Source: Spodoptera frugiperda (lineage: Eukaryota; Arthropoda; Insecta; Lepidoptera; Noctuidae). From it: a DNA stretch of 64,000 nt. Both the position numbers and the translations under genes were made by a program. This document shows positions 37,271-48,832 of the stretch, one piece after another. Numbering within the stretch: position 1 is the first letter of the stretch; each line of letters opens with the position of its first letter. The notes below the pieces were generated by a model. That model was not told the origin of the DNA. It was given only the letters and a program-made list of their open reading frames with translations, and did no database searches. Location of the stretch: NCBI RefSeq assembly GCF_023101765.2, contig NC_064218.1:6572001-6636000 (forward strand). Reading direction: 5' to 3'.

Positions 37271-39018
37271 AATAATTTTTGGTTTTTTGTCAGGCCTAAC
37301 TCTTCTTTAGTTGCCTCCTATTAGTTTATTGGAACAATATTTAATGTACAGACGTTCGACTTTTACTGTCTTATTATTGATTCAAGCGATCACAAAACAT
37401 TATTTACATAGTAAATAAATCGTATGTGCCTATTTTCCGTAACGCAATAAACGGCCTAGACATTTATCTCGTTTCTAAAAATATTGTTCGATAATAGATT
37501 AAAAAAATAAAATAAATTTACTTTTATGTTACGCAGTATTTAGCATATTAGCTCAGATTATTGTTAACTCCACACAAAATTCTAATAATGCATTATTATG
37601 ACAATGGTAGTTCCAACAAGAATAGAACAATAACTAGATAATAATTATAGTAACATAAAAAATATACATAGACCTACGCCCTCTCCTTAAATAGTCCTCA
37701 ATATGTAATTTTAGTCAGTAACTAAATACAATAGTCTGTGTTGTTGTCTCGATATAAAATTAAACAAAAGCTAGTCACGCAAACCGATCATTCGGATTTT
37801 ATTGCACGTAACATGACATGTCGTTTACCTGTCTATGAACCGAGTATTTTTTTATTTAAAGCACACAATTACATTACAAAACTACAAACAAAATAATCGA
37901 ATCGAAAATTCATACGATTTTTTTTATTTTTTAACATTAGAATACGACCCTGTCATTACAAATTATAACCTCAAATTCTTACTGTTTCTGTCAAATTAAA
38001 TTTTGTTTACCAATCAAGATTTGTCATCTGTTATCAGCATAATATTAACTACTATTTAACATAATTAGGTAAGTAGAACACTATTTATTTAGTAAGCACG
38101 TGTGTGTAGGTAAACAAAGATTTTTATAGCTGATCTTCGAAATTCGAATCGTTTTTTTAGAAGGTAATAAACAAAATCTTTTTTTTATTCGGTAGTGTTT
38201 GATTGCCAGGACTTTATTTATGTTAAAATTGATTATTTTTTGCCATAGTCATGTTGTTACCTCATTGTTATATGGTTTCTTAATTTGATAAACAAGTATG
38301 TCATATTTGTACTGCGAGAGAACGTGTGGGTGTTTGAATGCTTGCTCCCAAGTATCCTCTGTCATCAGAAATTAATTCACAATGGCCTTGTAACCTCCAC
38401 GTCTCTACGCAGGTTGATTATTTCATCACACTACACATGTTTTGTCCTGGCAAATGATTTCAATCGTTATCCTGAGCAGCTTTCTCAAAGAAATCCATAA
38501 TATAATCGATTATTCAAAAAAGTTGTAACGTTTGCATTTAATTGTGAGTCGATCCTATAATTGCGGATTTATTTTAAAATCTCCTCACTATGTACCTACC
38601 TTTTAAAAGTATGTTGTTATTTATACTCTTATCAGGTGCTGCTTTCAAAACTTTACATTGTTAATAAATCATTTTAATAGCCCTTATCTGTGTAGAAACG
38701 ACGTGTCTTCATTTCATCAAATAAAATGCCAATTTTATCACAAATAACATTCTAGGTGCATAAAATAACATGGGTACTTACTGATCATTCGGCTCACAAA
38801 TAAATTTGTGTCCATATTATTTAATATTTATGTAATACTGTCTGTCGTCACGTGCGCTTTCACGTAAAACATCAAATAAATACTGTATCGTCTTTAATTT
38901 CACTATCATAACTAAACAAAGTATTGAAACTTTCGATCATGAATGAAACTTGCTTTATAAAATAATTAAAAGCACAAGTAATTACAATTTGTTTATAAAT
39001 AAAGGCTTCACTGTCGAT

Positions 39019-39149
39019 ATCAGTCGGTTGCGCAGTGCTCACAAATGTCAGACGAGCGGCGCGGACCGGCAGCCGGCAAATTACGACCGCGCACCAGAGA
39101 AGGCGCGGCGACACTGGCGACGTATCGACCTCCCGCCATCACAATGAAT
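39019..39149 (+). promoter_or_regulatory. Candidate promoter and first exon, CpG-rich
   Basis: A sharply GC/CpG-rich block stands out in AT-rich surroundings. It begins with an insect initiator-like TCAGTC (about 39018-39024). It contains an ATG at 39045 opening a basic frame (MSDERRGPAAGKLRPRTREG) and a second ATG at 39144 in good context (ATCACAATGAATG). A donor-like GGTGAGC follows directly. No matching downstream exon was found, so its gene, if any, may extend beyond recognisable exons or past this window. The opposite strand is also open, so a divergent or minus-strand promoter cannot be excluded. Confidence 0.33.
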
Positions 39150-40199
39150 GGTGAGCCAGCACACCGCAGTCTGCCGCTGCAAGCTCACTACTGCACTGCA
39201 GCTTTATTTCTGGCAACCACCCCGATACTTAGCTCTATGGAAACATACAATTTCCTTTGCAAAAATGTGCCAACAACACGTCGCTGACATGCGAAATTCC
39301 GAGCCAGTGACCCGCTTCTGTAGACAACGTTGAAGAATTCTGCGGTCACATTCATCAACCGCTTTTACATTTCTCTAGAATATTTTGTTATAAATTCTGA
39401 GAGTTTGTCACTACGCATGCGTGAGTCAGAGGGCTGCCGTCTGCCGTAACTCGTTTGTATCAGCTGATTAAATGACCTTGTTCCCACATTTTGGTCGAGT
39501 TCTTTATTAGTTATCTCTCAGATTTGAAAGAAAATTGTTTCCTTACCTGTACTGTGGCGCCTCTATCCTCGTGACTGTCTCTGGTTAGAACAATGCTGAG
39601 AGGTGGTGACCTTTGAGAATTTACTCATGAAGGCATAATGAGTAAAAACCTTTCAAGGTTGTCGTGTTAGGTCGCATTTATCCCACGACCGAAGGTACGG
39701 ACGGATGAAATGAACAATATGTATTAACAATTTTTTACCTGCAGTGAAAAAGTCTTGAAAAGTACCTAGGTACTTCTTTTCGTAGTTTTTGACCTCGAAA
39801 TAGAGAATCGCCCTTCCGTTATTTTCCAACCGTATTTCTGATTAGGAAGAGGGGACTGTCATTCTCTTTTTGCCCCTTTCTCCGAAATACAAAATGATTC
39901 ATATTATAGAATACTTTAAAAACTTTCTACAATTTTACAACAAAATTTTCTAAACATTTGTTGCACCTTGCATATTTAACTTATAAGTTTTTAAGTAAAC
40001 ATAACCAAAGCAAATTGTACAATCTAAATACTAAACTTAGACTTACTTAGGTAAATACATCCAATCCTTTTACATTCTGAAATTCAGTAAAGACAGCTTA
40101 CACTTGAAAGGCTACCGTTGTTCACGACAACTGCGGCCGTTGACCCCTATGTACCTACTGCATTATCTAATACTTACTTTTTAGCGTTGATAAGTCTGC

Positions 40200-40345
40200 T
40201 TTTGGCCACCAACCCGCTTACTACCAGAACGGCGAAGCGAAGATGTGGCCGAAGATGGAGCACACAGACTTAGAAAGTATCTATTCACTCTGACCTTGAA
40301 AAGACCCGGGTTGTATTTCTCAGGAAAAATAGAAGCCGGCAGATT
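40200..40345 (+). repeat. Family N fragment, downstream part
   Basis: GAAGATGTGGCCGAAGATGG, AGTATCTATTCACTC and CCGGGTTGTATTTCTCAGG are the continuation of the unit seen at 35.5 and 63.6 kb. Confidence 0.55.
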
Positions 40346-40383
40346 GTTGATTGTTACTAATGAAATACTTTAACATAATCTAA

Positions 40384-40500
40384 CTCGACTAGTTTCAAGC
40401 CATGCTCGTTTTTTTTGAGGGGATGCTAGAGGCACTTGAGTCTAAACTAGTCGAGTTCCTCGTGAAACAATTACGTGAGTAAGACAATAACATAATAATG
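40384..40500 (+). repeat. Family E element interrupted by a 16-nt LINE-tail footprint
   Basis: CTCGACTAGTTTCAAGCC pairs with TAAACTAGTCGAG. The expected CCATGCTAGAGG is split by CGTTTTTTTTGAGGGG, with ATGCT duplicated on both sides (40402-40406 and 40423-40427). Confidence 0.8.
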
Positions 40501-41731
40501 AATATCTCGAATATGCGTAATCTCGATTCAAATTGTTCTAAGTTTCGTTTGCCAATAAAATTATTGATCAAAGCGATAATCAAAGACTGCTGACAGAAAT
40601 TTATGTTAGGAACATTACTACCAACATACAATAAATCTAATCAAATCATTGTAGTATTTCTTTAATAAAAGAAACAGCTTGCAAACGAGTCATAAACTCA
40701 AACTGTGACATTAATGGCACATAGCACACTGCACATCTCAAGCTTAATTCAATTAACTTTATTAGCCATGGACTCTTTGCACACGTCGGTATTAAAGTGC
40801 TAATACATTGCTTCTATTAGCTTAGCACACGTAGGAATGTTTATGGTGAATAGTCAATGGAAATCAAAGTCTAACAGTTAGTGTCGGCTAGTACGTGATC
40901 GCATTTTCAATGTAAACGGGTCACAATCTGATCATTCCTTTGCTGGAGTATCGATACTTCCTCTTATTGATATGATTGAATGAATCGATTAATAAATCGA
41001 TATAGTACCTGTAAGTACCGATTGATCCATCGGTTGTCATTTCGAATAGGTTTAAATTGAATTCGAATTATGAGCTGAACCATTTATGTTGTTGTTTATT
41101 ATCGAAATCACCGAATGGTAACTATAATAGCCATTGATTTCGTGTAATAGAGAAGTTAAATAACTATTGTTTTATTCAGCTTAGGATCTCGCATTTGATT
41201 TAAGCAGGTAAGAATGTAGAATGTCGCCGAAAGGGCTTAAGGCTAAGGGCAAGGCCATTGCCATCTTTATAATAATGATACCTAAGTACATATATCTTCT
41301 TCTTTAAATTTCTTCTTTAGATCACTATTTCTTCTTCAGCTAAAACTTGATTTTCAGACGACCAATCAAATAGCGAACCAATTGTTAAATAGTTACTAGG
41401 TATATTTTAATTCATTCACCTTGTGTGATGACGTAGTGATGAAACGTAAGAAACAGTTTGGTATTCTTAATAATGGTTATAGTTCGACCTACTAATGATA
41501 AGTGTTGAAAGAATCGACGAAAAATCTCTAATATTTAAATATATTGGACAACAATAAACAAAGGGATGAATTAGTAGTACACTTACATTAATAGGTATCC
41601 AAATTCCTTGTCTTCAAGGTGTTTCGTATCAGAAACACTCGTATTAGTTAAAACAAGGGTTCCCAACCTATTGTTGATCAAGGATCATATTATTTTTAAC
41701 ATTTTTGTTAGGCCAGGCACCACTATTATGC

Positions 41732-41885
41732 GGTGCTGCGGATTACCTAGCGGATTACCGGGGCTCCGGCTCGAATAGCGGTAGTAGGAACAGGGTGGAT
41801 TTTATTCAGTAAGAGTCTGACACTCCCTCTTGTCTCACCCTAGGCGGGAGAAATCAGCGGCCGATTTTCTCCCTTCAAAAAAAGT
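41732..41885 (+). mobile_element. Family A LINE tail
   Basis: GGTGCTGCGGATTACCTAGC to CCCTTCAAAAAAAG, with no clear flanking duplication. Confidence 0.8.
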
Positions 41886-42569
41886 ATAAATTATTCGTTG
41901 TTTACCTACGAAAATATTGTATGTAGTTATATTCATAGAAAGGCATTAGTCAATGATATTTTTAAAACTACACCAATTATTTTGGTACGTACGTCAAATG
42001 TTTTTCTATAAGTAGAGCCTTTTATAGTTTTCTATTCACGGTCGTTATTCAAAAATATTTTTCCCATTAGTCAGTTAATTACTTCCCTCGTTAGACAAAT
42101 AACAAAACATTGGCTATTGTTAGAGTTTAACAATATAAAATTCATGTGTATAAGTTATTACGTGATTTACATAGAATTTATTTTTAGAAGTAGTATAATG
42201 GTATAGGCAACTGAGCCGTGAATTAGAAACTTGATATATCGGCACTTAAACCAATTTACTCGCTCATTATTTGTAATTGGAGCGATTTGAATATGAATAC
42301 TTGGTTCAAAGACGGCTTTATTTTCCTAAATTTAATATGTGACGCACCGAAATAAATAAGAAGATTACTTAACTAACTAAATTAATAACGTCAGGACAGG
42401 ATTTCCACCCGCGATGCCACAGCAGAATTCAGATTCGTTGGAACAAGGGCCTATGTATATTTTTATATCCTGAGATCAGAAAAAAACGATCTTAATATAA
42501 GTAAGTTGGCAATACACCAACACAAGGTACCCTACTTTATCTCTTAGGGTCAGACATGGGGACAGAGAC

Positions 42570-42798
42570 ACATGCTTACGAAGCGTCACATTCCGCACGC
42601 GCTTCGAGAAGCCATCAGACCACAATAAATGGGGCCCAGTGGGGCTGATGCGTAATCCGGAGTTGCGGACTACCTAACGGGTTTACCGGGACTCCGGCTC
42701 GAAAAGCAGGAGGGGTGATTTTTAATCAGTAAGAGTCTGACACTCCCTATCGCCTTGCTCAAGTCATTGGATGATTTTGCCCCCTCAAAAAAAGGGTA
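42570..42798 (+). mobile_element. Family A LINE tail with probable 9-bp target duplication
   Basis: A copy starting in the GCGTCACATTCCGCACGCGC region and ending in CCCCCTCAAAAAAA. GACAGAGAC occurs at 42561-42569 and again at 42799-42807. Confidence 0.75.
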
Positions 42799-43915
42799 GA
42801 CAGAGACTAACTAAAAAGCACTACAAACTACGATCCTTCATCCTTGCATTGATATAGTATAAAGATGATATCTTGTGCCCCAATTAAGGATTACTCACTC
42901 TTCAACCTGATTCCTGATTCAGGTCGTGATGTAATAATATTTTAAGTGTTATGTGACTCATTTTGTGGGCAGGTGTTAACGGAATCTGCCTTTAATGGGC
43001 AGATGAGATTCTTCAAAGATTTTTAGACATAGCAGGTTTGATCGTTTGGTAAGTTGGTAATATGAGTATCATGTTAAAGGTTATATATAAGGTCTCTATT
43101 AGTGAAAATAATTGTTTTTGTTTTGGCATATCACATAATATAATATAAGGAGAGTTACTATTTAACCTAGAATATATTTAGAACATACCAAATTGGAGTG
43201 GATAAAATCTTTTCTCTATTCAGAAGAATTCGAACTTAGCTTACCTACCTATGTACATCTCATTGAAAATTATCCCATTCCTAGTCACCTCGCAACAGCG
43301 AACTGTGTAGGTACCTCAAGTACTTAAATCAAATAAAGACAACCGTGAATTTTAAGCTTTTAAACAAGTTCACTGACCGCAAAACAGGCAATTGTTAAAC
43401 AATAGCCGTGTACTTGTACAGTGGAGGACAGATCCTCCTGATCATTTTAAAATTTTATTGCTTGAATCCAGCAAAAACATTAAAGCCATACCCCATAAAT
43501 GTCTCAACTAATAGAAAAGCGATAACGTCGCAGCTTAGTGACGCAACATGTGTAATCCCTTAGTCAGTGGTGCGTTTGATATTGTTTGGCTACCTGCTCC
43601 AGCACTGGCCTTTGCCTGCTTTGTTTGTCAATTTCAGGTTAGAAAGCGGATCTTATCAAGTGCAAGCCAACATTAACTTAGTGGTGGTCAGGCGCATGAG
43701 ACCACCATTGTACCTAATAGTCTTCAATGTACGGAATGTAAATAGTTTAACATGCTCATAAAACAAATGAAATCTACTTATGTGTTAAACAAATAGCGAT
43801 GAGATTATGGCAAAATTATGTAAAGGAGGCCCATAGGGAGTGGATTGTCACGGGTCATTGGTTGGGAAGCAAATTAGTAAGTGGCAGGAAAGAGTTTTAT
43901 TTAAATGTTTTATTA

Positions 43916-44640
43916 AGTTATTAGCTTCTGTCCGCGTTTCCGTGGAATAAAAATCCTAACCTATCACCCAAGTCAGCTCATAATATCCTATCCGTATACC
44001 AAATTTCATCAAAATCTATTCAGTAGTTTCAGGCTCCAGCGTGATTGACGCACAAACATCCAAACAACAGATTTTACATACCTACCTACCCTATTACACC
44101 ACCATCATTGCCAATAGGTATCCTTAAAATCACGAACTGGTACTAACTTATAAAGTCCCATACACATCTAATGAATGACGTTTTCCTATGACAATCACCG
44201 CCAAAGGAAGTGGCTATTTAAAGTAACAATTTTAAACCGTCGTCGTCGTCTCACGGCCACTCTGTGTAGTGTAGGTGACAGGAGTCCGGAGGTCCTGCGG
44301 TCTAATATTAGAATAATCTATGCTGGGATGAACGACGTTCTAGAATATTCTACTGCAGAAAGGAGTATTGAGATGCATCTTGTGAGTGTAGTGTACCTAT
44401 TAATTGTCTAGACAAAATATGTAGTTACTCTGGTACTTATGTAGCTACTATATAGATCTGCGCGTAATTTATTAGAAGATCATTTTCTTCACTGATTCAT
44501 GGTCAAAATCACACTTAAGTATTTACAAATGTGAAAGTTTGTTTGTATGTCTGTCCGTCTATCATATGACTACTCAACGGATTTTGATGAAATTTGGTAA
44601 CCGCGTCTACAGCAACGTAGCATAGCACATCTCTGGTGGG
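43916..44640 (+). repeat. Two LINE-tail fragments of the P type
   Basis: AGCTTCTGTCCGCGTTTCCG to CAAACATCCAAACAACAG (43922-44070), then GTGAAAGTTTGTTTGTATGT and CAACGGATTTTGATGAAATT (44530-44600). The stretch between holds a 78-codon open frame (44175-44411) with no recognisable features. Confidence 0.55.
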
Positions 44641-44990
44641 AAAGCACCCTAAAGATTGTCTATCTGTATAAATGCACCGTCAATACCAACTCTGTATTAT
44701 GTAAGTCTAGAAATTGTTTACCTAAGATTTAAATGAGACCGATGGATTAACTACCTAATTTATTCAAAGCGTGTAAAATCAGCGTGGAAGAGGTACGACT
44801 GGTAACGAGGTGTTTGTCCTCATCGATTTCATTTTTCTTGCCTATTTGTATTTGTTTCAGTTTAATCGTTTTTCAGGTTTATTCTTCGTTGGTTTTTCTG
44901 TCATGAGCTTCAATCGTCACGGTTTTTTAAGATTACACATTGTTTTACAGATATAATTATAAATAAATTAAACGTAACGTGTTTTCTAGG

Positions 44991-45200
44991 ATTTTTTTTT
45001 GAGGAGGTAAATCATACAATGATTTCTAAGCCTTTAGGTGTCATTCCTAAGCCTCGTCTCCAGAGGAACAGTGAGTGTGCGACAAGGAACAGTTTATGTC
45101 ACGGCATAAAAGTGCGCGACATCGCCCGATGTCTCTAAGATACTATTCTCGACAAATGTTTCTAGTGGGGACGAGGCTTTACTGACTAAATTACCTCTCC
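44991..45200 (-). mobile_element. Family A fragment split by a MITE-like insertion
   Basis: The plus strand reads TTTTTTTTTGAGGAGGTAAA and CATACAATGA, the usual family A end. The expected continuation TTACTGACTAAA reappears only at 45179. Between them lies a segment with inverted ends, AAGCCTCGTCTCC and GGGGACGAGGCTT (about 45051-45180). Confidence 0.5.
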
Positions 45201-45896
45201 AGTCTCTTCAATACAAGACCCAGCTCTACGATGGCCTACTGATTATTAAAGGAGATAAAACTGCGTTGTTGATGGATTACTTGAATAGGAAAACATGCTA
45301 GTTGTAGGTACCATACCAATTACCTACCCATCTTCCGAGCACAGTTCACTAATTCCAATGAGCTAACCACTACGGTAGACACAAATCTTACAACACAGCT
45401 TAAAATAAAAGTAGGTAGGTAAAGTATTACCTTACCCACTTTATACTGGAACATGTAAAACAATTCCAACCCACACTAATTTAGTACCTATCAACCTAGA
45501 AATAGAGCTAGTTATATTAATGGGACTAATGTAATGATGTCAACATGTGTAAGTTCTCATGAAAAGTCCGTAACAATGATAGGTATTGATGGTTGATATT
45601 GCAACAGCATAAAAAGTTAGCTGAGTGAAGTAGCGAACGTGTTCAAGTGCTTTCTGTTTCTGCAGAAAAAGTCTTCTAGCCTGTGAGATAGGAATTGCAA
45701 GTTTGTTGAGCTTGAATTTACTGATTTTGGAACAGCAATAGAAAAATGGTGACACACAAGAATGGATGGTTGGTAGAAATTAGTGGAAACAGTGGATATA
45801 AGGAGTAAGACACTCTTACTACCTCGTTTGGATTTTTTTATAATTTTTACATTTACCAACAACGTCTGACCTATGTTATCTAAAGCGTTGCATTAA

Positions 45897-46133
45897 GTGT
45901 GGAGCCATGCTTCGGCACCAAATGCATGGACCGGAGTGATGCTCACGGCCTCACAGAAATCCGGCGTGAAACAACGCTTGATTGAGGGAGTGTTTTAACC
46001 CTTAACCTAACCTAACCCCTAAAAGATCGGTAAAGCACTTGTAACGCCTATGGTGTTTTGGGTGTGCAAGCAGCGGCGATTGCTTATCATCAGGTGAACC
46101 CGTCTGCTCGTTTACCAGCTTATACGATAAAAA
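45897..46133 (+). mobile_element. Family C retroposon
   Basis: TGTGGAGCCATGCTTCGGCA to CAGCTTATACGATAAAAAAG. It includes a short telomere-like run (AACCTAACCTAACCCC, about 46006-46021) absent from the other copies. Confidence 0.8.
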
Positions 46134-46974
46134 AGCATTTCCCACATGAGGTTTACAAAATTAGTGAGGTAAACTGGAAATAAAAGTGTTTTTCTATTTT
46201 GCGTATTGCCGTACGTATATTGCGTACTGGCTATAGGTACATACAAGTGGTGCAATGCAGTGGTGCACAGCACCTTGGGCTGGCCGACCTTGTTCCTGTT
46301 CCTACGCCTCCTTTTGTTCATTAGAGCGCAGTTACAAGATTATAGTATAAAAAAATATGTGTGCGTGTGTCCACTGTCCACTACTAGATCATACAACTCG
46401 TACCAACCTTACCCCCCCTCCTATAAAAGTAGGTAGTTGCACGTATTATCAATTACTACCACATTTGACATTTTATGGCGGCATACAGAGGTGAAAACTA
46501 TTAGATAGGTACCTTATAAGTAGGCACCGAAGGAATTTTCGAATAATCGAAGTAACCCCCGAGTACTTTGTCCCAGTACCTACATAATGATTACTTTAAA
46601 AGTATATTGCATTCACAAGTTATAACCTTATGTCTCATCTCGATAGTAACAAAGATGCATCAAGATTCAGTGGCGTAGCGTAGTGGGGGCGGCAGGGGCG
46701 GCCCGCCCCGGGCGGCACTTTTTAGGGGGCGGCAAATTTTAAACAATAAATAATATAAATATTTTGTAAATATTTCAACCATTTTATATTTTTTTCGCAA
46801 CTAAAGATCGGAGAAAGTAGTGATAGTGGGGATGGAACCTTTAACGAGTGGTCCTGCCCCGAGAGGGAACCTTTAGATAGAGTCGACTGTACAAATTTGG
46901 ACCGAATAAAATGAGCTTACTCTTTAGGCGTAACGAAATCATGGAAGACGGCCTTGGTCCATCCGATCCCTAAA

Positions 46975-47657
46975 CAAAAACCGGCCAAGTGCGAGTCGGA
47001 CTCGCCCATGAAGGATTCCGTAACAGCAAGTAGATGACATAATATAAAAGTTGTAAAATAACTTGGTTTTACATAGTGTTTGTATGAACGACAAAGTTAT
47101 ATTTGCGGTTTTTGAAAATGTTTTATTTCTTAAAACTAATAATGATATCTGGTTCAAATCAATTTTCGTTGTTAGTTTCTATTGAAATCTACAGCATATA
47201 TTTATTTTTGTTTTCTCCTTCTCTTATTTTAAAAGTTAGAGGGGGGGGGCACTCATTTTTCCACTTTAGAAGCGTCTAACTTTCAAACGGTTAATTTTGA
47301 CGAAAAATGGTTTTAAGAACCTTAATGTCTTTTTTAAAGACCTATCCATAGACACCCATTATGGATATGTTAGATGAAAAAAATTTTTTTTGAATCAGTT
47401 CCATGTATGGAGTGCCCCCTTTTAATTTTTAAATTTATTAATTTTTATTCAAAATTCGAATAGCGGTTACCGAAATACATCAACCTTCAAAGTTTCAACT
47501 ATGTAGGCCCAACAGTTTCGGAAATAAATGGCTGTGACATACGGACGGACGGACGGACGGACGGACGGACGGACGGACGGACGGACGGACAGACAGACAG
47601 ACATGACGAATCTATAAGGGTTCCGTTTTTTGCCATTTGGCTACGGAACCCTAAAAA
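46975..47657 (+). mobile_element. Repeat inserted within the LINE reverse transcriptase
   Basis: The segment starts AAAAACCGGCCAAGTGCGAG and ends with a hairpin (AGGGTTCCGT...ACGGAACCCT) followed by AAAAA. It splits the polymerase between the HPIPK and GDRTNPSNYRP coding stretches. This is a widespread lepidopteran repeat type. It contains the (GGAC)n tract at 47548-47590. Confidence 0.65.
47548..47602 (+). repeat. (GGAC)n then (AGAC)n microsatellite
   Basis: A run of about ten GGAC units is followed by (AGAC)3, internal to the repeat inserted in the LINE. Confidence 0.9.
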
Positions 47658-48832
47658 GGCGATAGAACAAATCCGTCCAACTACAGACCGATAGCCATAA
47701 CTTCCTCTTCTCGAAAATAATGGAATCCATTATTAACTGCCCGCTCTTGCGGTACCTAGAGGATCACCAGCTACTCAGTGACCAGCAATACGGTTTTCGT
47801 AAAGGTCAGTGGGCTGGGGACCTTCTGGTTTACCTGACACCGTTGGGCACAGGCGATCGAATCTAAGGGGGAAGCGTTGGTAGTTAGCTTGGACGTGGCG
47901 AAAGCCTTCGACCGGGTTTGGCATAAAGCGCTTTTTTCGAAGCTATTTTCCTATGGTCTTCCCGAGAAATTGTGCGAATGGGTCTACTGCTTCCTTGCAG
48001 ACAGAAGCATTAAGGTCGTTGTCGACGGGGAATGCTCCGACTCTCTGTCTGTAAACGCAGGTGTCCCTCAAGGCTGCGTGCTATCACCTACCTTGTTCCT
48101 CCTCCATATCAATGATATGTTGCAAATCAGCAGCATTCATTGTTATGCGGATGACAGTACATGTGATGCCTATTATACCGGCCGCGCTAACATTTCTCGG
48201 GAAAACGTCATCGAGAACCGAAACAGACTTGTGTCTGAAATCGAGACTTCTTTGTGGAGAATCTCAGATTGGGGTGAACTTAATTGGTTCCAGTTTAACA
48301 CTACTAAGACACAGGTCGGCGTGTTTAGCTCGGTATTAGAATTGGGATACTTGGCATCAACATTTCGAGCGACGTCCATATCCGTGGCCATCTAGAGGAT
48401 AAGGCTAAATTATCCTCGAAAAAGCTTGGTGTGCTCAACAGATCAAGGCAGTATTTCACTCCAGCCCATCGCCTGCTTCTATATAAGGCGCAGGTTCGGC
48501 CCCATATGGAATACTAGTCTCATCTGTGGGCGGGGGCACCCTAGTACCAGATTCATCCTCTGGACCGCGTTCAGCGGCGTGCGAATCGGATTGTTGAGTG
48601 GCAGGAAATTTAAAACCGACTTGACACTTTGGCAATGCGTAGAGATGTAGCTTCGTTGTACATTATATCGCCTATACCACGGGGAGTGCTCTGATTCATG
48701 ACTGTTCTCGCCGAAAAGTTCTCTATTATGAATGTATGTAATGTGTAGTATACATTAAATTAAAATACCTAAATAAGGGGGCGGCAAAATTGTCTTCCGC
48801 CCCGGGCGGCCGACACTCACGCTACGCCACTG

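Larger units (their letters stand above)
39350..46667. other. Gene-free stretch with families A, C, E, N and P
   Basis: A second group of ATCGAT sites occurs at about 40948-41030. Frames at 43567-43761 and 45540-45862 show no family or splice evidence. Confidence 0.5.
46914..48700 (+). pseudogene. Broken non-LTR retrotransposon reverse transcriptase (CR1/jockey-like)
   Basis: Fragments of a LINE polymerase read SWKTALVHPIPK before 46975 and NYRPIAIT after 47690. The longest intact piece is a 172-codon frame at 47877-48395. That frame shows SLDVAKAFDRVWH (catalytic Asp at residue 6), AGVPQGCVLSP at 61-71 and the catalytic CYADDS at 89-94. Stops and frameshifts break it on both sides, and the region between the first two pieces is occupied by an unrelated repeat. 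It is dead and 5'-truncated. The family assignment (CR1/Daphne-like) is from motif style only. Confidence 0.8.
46668..48832. mobile_element. hAT-like DNA element with 8-bp target duplication, carrying nested insertions
   Basis: The left end reads CAGTGGCGTAGCGTAG and the right end is its inverted counterpart (...CTACGCCACTG), followed inward by matching GGGCGGC-rich stretches. The flanks TCAAGATT (46660-46667) and TCTAGATT (48833-48840) agree at 7 of 8 positions, as expected for an 8-bp target duplication of the hAT superfamily. No transposase is visible. Inside lies a broken non-LTR reverse transcriptase with a further element inserted in it. Confidence 0.8.

Noticed and set aside
45540..45862. 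Two overlapping minus-strand frames
   Set aside because: They read the same DNA in different frames with no family resemblance or splice signals.
47877..48395. Intact 172-codon frame as a functional gene
   Set aside because: It is the polymerase core of a non-LTR element with stops and frameshifts on both sides and a repeat splitting its upstream part, so it is a dead fragment.
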